Assembly: GCA_009779295.1 (NCBI GenBank)
Contig: WREN01000066.1
Coordinates: 1 to 9,667 of the forward strand
Length of the DNA stretch: 9,667 nt
Reading direction: 5' to 3'
DNA from: Oscillospiraceae bacterium
GTDB lineage: Bacteria; Bacillota; Clostridia; Oscillospirales; CAG-272
This document shows, one piece after another, positions 7,578 through 9,667 of this stretch. The position numbers and the translations under genes were made by a program. How positions within the stretch are numbered: position 1 is the first letter of the stretch; each line of letters begins with the position of its first letter. Under the pieces are notes generated by a model, which ran no database searches, was not told the DNA's origin, and worked only from the letters and a program-made list of their open reading frames with translations.

Positions 7578-8687
7578 ATGCAAAAAACAATTTTTGTGGT
7601 AGACGATAATGATACAAATTTGTCTCTGGCAAATGAAGCGTTGAAAGGGCAATACCGGGCGATGACACTGCCCTCGGCGGCTAAAATGTTCACAATGCTT
7701 GAAAAAATAACGCCGGACTTAATTTTACTGGATATTGAGATGCCGGAAATGACTGGTTATGAAGCAATAGCGCGTTTAAAAGCCGATAACCGATTTTCAG
7801 AAATTCCGGTCATCTTCCTGACTTCTGTTACCAACAAGGGGAGTGAGCTGGAAGGCTTTGAGCTCGGCGCCGCGGATTACGTCACAAAACCTTTCAGCGC
7901 GCCGCTGCTGCTTAAACGCATTGAAAATCAATTCCTTATCGTCCAAAAGACAAATGAATTGAAAGAAGCAAGTATTGCCAAAAGCAATTTTCTGGCGAAT
8001 ATGAGCCATGAGATACGAACGCCGATGAACGCCATTATAGGTATGACGCATATCGGGGAAACATCTCAAGATATTGAGAAGAAAAATTACGCCTTCGGCA
8101 AAATTAAAGCTACATCTTCCCATCTTTTAGGTGTTATAAACGATATTTTGGACGTTTCAAAAATTGAGGTCGGCAAATTTGAACTTTCTCCGACAGAATT
8201 TTATTTTGAGAATATGTTGCAGCGCGTTTTAACCATAAATACCTTCCGCGTTGAGGAAAAGAAACAAATATTGACGGTGGATACAGACGGCGCTATCCCC
8301 AAAATGCTGCTCGGCGATGAGCAGCGGCTGGCGCAGGTCATCACAAATTTGTTATCCAACGCGATAAAGTTCACGCCGGACGGCGGCTCCATCAAAATCA
8401 ATTCGAAGTTTTTGGAAGAAACAGACGGCGTGTGTGCGATACAAATAAGCGTGGCCGATTCCGGCATAGGTATCAGCCCGGAGCAGCAGGCAAAACTGTT
8501 TTCTTCATTCCAGCAGGCCGAGAGCGATACGTCTCATAAATTCGGCGGCACGGGACTTGGGCTTGTCATTTCAAAGAATATTGTTGAAATGATGGGCGGC
8601 AAAATTTGGATCGAATCCGATTTAGGCAAAGGCGCGACCTTCGCGTTTACCATTCAAGTAATCCGTGTACTTGAAAAAAAAGGCTGA
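7578..8687 (+). CDS. REC-HisKA-HATPase kinase, probably frameshifted upstream of its C-terminal REC
   Basis: As read, a 369-aa protein. The REC domain at 1-120 has pocket Asp9/Asp10, acceptor Asp52 in LLDIEMPEMTGYEA, Thr82 and Lys104. HisKA is at about 134-201 with His144 in NMSHEIRTPMNAIIGM. HATPase_c is at about 246-362 with Asn257/Asn261, DSGIGI at 294 and FGGTGLGL. There is no sensor or membrane domain, so input probably comes through the N-terminal REC, perhaps from the preceding kinase. I chose the ATG at 7578 because AGAGG (7567-7571) is six bases upstream. The same frame has ATGs at 7548, inside the previous gene, and at 7572, too close to the purine run. The frame stops at 8685-8687 just after an A8 run (8674-8681). 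One fewer A would carry translation into a linker and on towards the REC at 8705-9112. Paralogue comparison makes a 510-aa REC-HisKA-HATPase-REC protein the likely original. Confidence 0.85.
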   Translation: MQKTIFVVDDNDTNLSLANEALKGQYRAMTLPSAAKMFTMLEKITPDLILLDIEMPEMTGYEAIARLKADNRFSEIPVIFLTSVTNKGSELEGFELGAADYVTKPFSAPLLLKRIENQFLIVQKTNELKEASIAKSNFLANMSHEIRTPMNAIIGMTHIGETSQDIEKKNYAFGKIKATSSHLLGVINDILDVSKIEVGKFELSPTEFYFENMLQRVLTINTFRVEEKKQILTVDTDGAIPKMLLGDEQRLAQVITNLLSNAIKFTPDGGSIKINSKFLEETDGVCAIQISVADSGIGISPEQQAKLFSSFQQAESDTSHKFGGTGLGLVISKNIVEMMGGKIWIESDLGKGATFAFTIQVIRVLEKKG

Positions 8688-8704
8688 GGAAACTGTAACT
8701 GTGA

Positions 8705-9112
8705 CGGAGGAAGTTAATATTCAGTTCGGGGCGTTGCGTACTGCTTGCGGATGATGTCGCTATAAACCGTGAGATCGTTGAGGCGCTTCTTGAACCGGCT
8801 CTTATTACAATCGAATGTGCGGAGGACGGTGCACAGGTCGTCGCTATGTTCAAAGCCGCACCGGAAAAATACGACCTGATCCTAATGGATGTGCAAATGC
8901 CGAAAATGGACAGCTATGAGGCGACACGCTCTATTCGGGCGCTGGATGTACCGAAAGCGGAAAATATTCCCATAATCGCCATGACCGCCAATGTATTCCG
9001 TGAGGACATAGAACGCTGTCTGGAAGCGGGAATGAACGATCATATAGGCAAACCGATCGACTTTAATGAAATGATGACCATACTTAAAGAGTATTTGAGC
9101 ATAGATGCATAG
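8705..9112 (+). pseudogene. C-terminal REC domain, out-of-frame continuation of the preceding kinase
   Basis: The frame is open from 8705 and encodes a complete receiver domain. It starts with GRCVLLADDVAINREIV, followed by acceptor Asp in LILMDVQMPKMDSYEA (about 8888-8890), MTANV with the switch Thr, and GKP with the conserved Lys. It matches REC2 of both neighbouring kinases almost motif for motif, with Asp for Glu in the acidic pocket and Ser for Gly in MDSYEA. The first ATG (8846) lies in the middle of the domain, and a protein starting there would lack the acidic pocket. No ATG, GTG or TTG precedes it in frame. Stops lie just upstream (8696, 8702), but the +1 frame from 8671 to 8730 encodes a Glu/Thr/Val-rich linker that joins it if one G of GGGG (8728-8731) is dropped. 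It is therefore read as part of the 7578 gene, not as a separate response regulator. Confidence 0.75.
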
Positions 9113-9122
9113 GTCATATAAA
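9095..9122 (+). promoter_or_regulatory. Candidate promoter for the small ORF
   Basis: TTGAGC (9095-9100), a 16-nt spacer and TATAAA (9117-9122) lie at the end of the REC frame, about 55 nt before the ATG at 9176. The consensus match is moderate and the region is AT-rich, so chance is a real alternative. Transcription could also simply continue from the kinase operon, since no terminator is seen after 9112. Confidence 0.35.
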
Positions 9123-9175
9123 ACAAAGCAATACACAGATAATCCGAATTTTATTTATAAATAGGAGGTACCGGC

Positions 9176-9334
9176 ATGGAAAATATCGAAACAAACAAAG
9201 AATTAATGAACGCGATCCTCGGTATTACCGAAATCCAGCTTCAAAGTGAAAATCTTGGTCAAACTACAAATCCGAACCCACCTTCCATTTTGGAGTTTAG
9301 GGTTCGGATTTCTTGTGAGGAGTGCGACCAATAA
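9176..9334 (+). CDS. Small unrecognised ORF running into the CRISPR trailer, possibly truncated
   Basis: A 52-aa frame begins MENIETNKEL and has a perfect AGGAGG (9163-9168) seven bases before the ATG. The start signal is the best in the window and suggests real translation. The first 27 or so residues look like an ordinary polar, helix-forming N-terminus. The frame then passes through the 9268-9311 hairpin and the degenerate CRISPR repeat, so the last 20 or so residues (through CEECDQ) are encoded by array DNA and are unlikely to be original. By inference it is the 5' remnant of a gene cut off by the CRISPR end, or a genuine small peptide. No family was recognised. Confidence 0.4.
   Translation: MENIETNKELMNAILGITEIQLQSENLGQTTNPNPPSILEFRVRISCEECDQ
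9268..9311. terminator. 12-bp perfect hairpin at the CRISPR trailer end
   Basis: AAATCCGAACCC (9268-9279) and GGGTTCGGATTT (9300-9311) are exact inverse complements around a 20-nt loop. Both strands have T-rich but interrupted bases after the stem, so terminator strength is uncertain. On the minus strand it lies just downstream of the last CRISPR repeat and could end pre-crRNA transcription. On the plus strand it could end the small-ORF transcript. The right arm sits inside the diverged half of the terminal repeat. Confidence 0.55.
9295..9328 (-). repeat. Degenerate terminal CRISPR repeat
   Basis: Bases 9317-9328 (GAGGAGTGCGAC) match the end of the array repeat exactly, and GTTT at 9295 may mark its other edge. 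The middle is unrelated to the repeat. It is followed by a normal 34-nt spacer (9329-9362), so it occupies the repeat position. A decayed repeat is typical of the leader-distal end, which places the leader to the right. Confidence 0.8.
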
Positions 9335-9667
9335 CAATGTACAGAGTGAAAAAATCATCTACGTTTCAATCCACGCACCCCGCGAGGAGTGCGACTAAAT
9401 GCGGCATGTCCAACAGCTCAACCGACGTAGTTTCAATCCACGCACCCCGCGAGGAGTGCGACGCGATAGAAAATCCAATATCAAACAGGGTGTTTGGTTT
9501 CAATCCACGCACCCCGCGAGGAGTGCGACGGGCGCGTAGAGAAATTGTTAATGCTTATATTTCTGTTTCAATCCACGCACCCCGCGAGGAGTGCGACAGA
9601 GCGGCGCAATACATAACACGGGACGCGATGGGTTTCAATCCACGCACCCCGCGAGGAGTGCGACCGC
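9295..9667 (-). CRISPR. Type I-C-like CRISPR array, leader-distal end, incomplete
   Basis: Five identical 33-nt repeats lie at 9363-9395, 9430-9462, 9497-9529, 9565-9597 and 9632-9664, after the degenerate repeat ending at 9328. On the plus strand each begins GTTTCAATCC and ends GAGGAGTGCGAC. Spacers are 9329-9362, 9396-9429, 9463-9496, 9530-9564 and 9598-9631 (34, 34, 34, 35 and 34 nt). A sixth starts at 9665 and is cut by the window. The minus-strand RNA of the repeat folds into an 8-bp stem, CGCACUCC with GGGGUGCG, around a UCGC loop using one G-U pair. On the plus strand that pair becomes a C-A mismatch. Cleavage at the stem base would leave the 11-nt handle UGGAUUGAAAC, as known for Cas5-processed type I-C crRNAs. 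Transcription is therefore assigned to the minus strand. No cas gene is in the window, and the type call rests on the repeat alone. Confidence 0.95.

Noticed and set aside
7187..7693. 168-aa minus-strand ORF spanning the junction of the second and third kinases
   Set aside because: It is antisense to conserved REC2 and REC1 coding sequence with intact motifs and shows no recognisable domain, so it is a shadow frame.
8717..8719. ATA codon six bases after GGAGG (8706-8710) as a start for the REC
   Set aside because: It is in frame with good spacing, but ATA is a very rare start codon, and the purine run is explained by Glu codons of the linker.
8701..8754. GTG-started frame before the orphan REC
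   Set aside because: It stops at 8752-8754 in the wrong frame for the REC. It makes sense only as the linker of a frameshifted gene.
8846..9112. Stand-alone 88-aa response regulator
   Set aside because: Starting at this ATG removes the first strands and the acidic pocket of the REC fold, while homologous coding continues upstream to about 8720.

Overview
The window reads as bacterial DNA of moderate, slightly AT-rich composition. It has strong AGGAG-type ribosome binding sites, sigma70-type promoters and a tRNA with an encoded CCA end. The hybrid sensor kinases resemble those abundant in anaerobic Clostridia and Spirochaetes, and the URO-D-like methyltransferase-family protein also fits an anaerobe. 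I favour an uncultured or gut-type clostridial or treponemal lineage, but nothing here fixes the taxon.

Left end (1-1169): the 3' part of a tRNA-Gln(CTG), its strong intrinsic terminator, then a uroporphyrinogen-decarboxylase-superfamily protein that is not HemE. Converging on it with a 10-nt gap is a membrane-bound hybrid histidine kinase on the minus strand (7TM-PAS-HisKA-HATPase-REC-REC). Promoter and ribosome-binding-site positions show that this protein should start at 3840, not at the longest-ORF start 3894.

Centre (3841-9112): a divergent intergenic region carries two good promoters facing away from each other. The rightward one drives a large soluble hybrid kinase (PAS-PAS-PAS-GAF-HisKA-HATPase-REC-REC). 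Ten nucleotides later comes a third kinase (REC-HisKA-HATPase), followed by an out-of-frame REC domain. The last two pieces fit together as one 510-aa REC-HisKA-HATPase-REC protein if one base is removed from each of two homopolymers, A8 at 8674-8681 and G4 at 8728-8731. So this gene is either broken, recoded, or carries sequence errors. The three kinases are clear paralogues. Together they hold three HisKA cores and six REC domains, but no HPt and no output domain, so the relay must continue through proteins encoded elsewhere.

Right end (9113-9667): a small unrecognised ORF with a perfect AGGAGG site, a 12-bp perfect hairpin, and the leader-distal end of a type I-C-like CRISPR array. The array has five identical 33-nt repeats plus one half-degenerate terminal repeat, with 34-35-nt spacers, and it runs out of the window. 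Repeat folding and the position of the degenerate repeat both indicate transcription on the minus strand, so the leader, and probably any cas genes, lie to the right. No cas gene is visible here. I see no transposase, integrase or phage gene.
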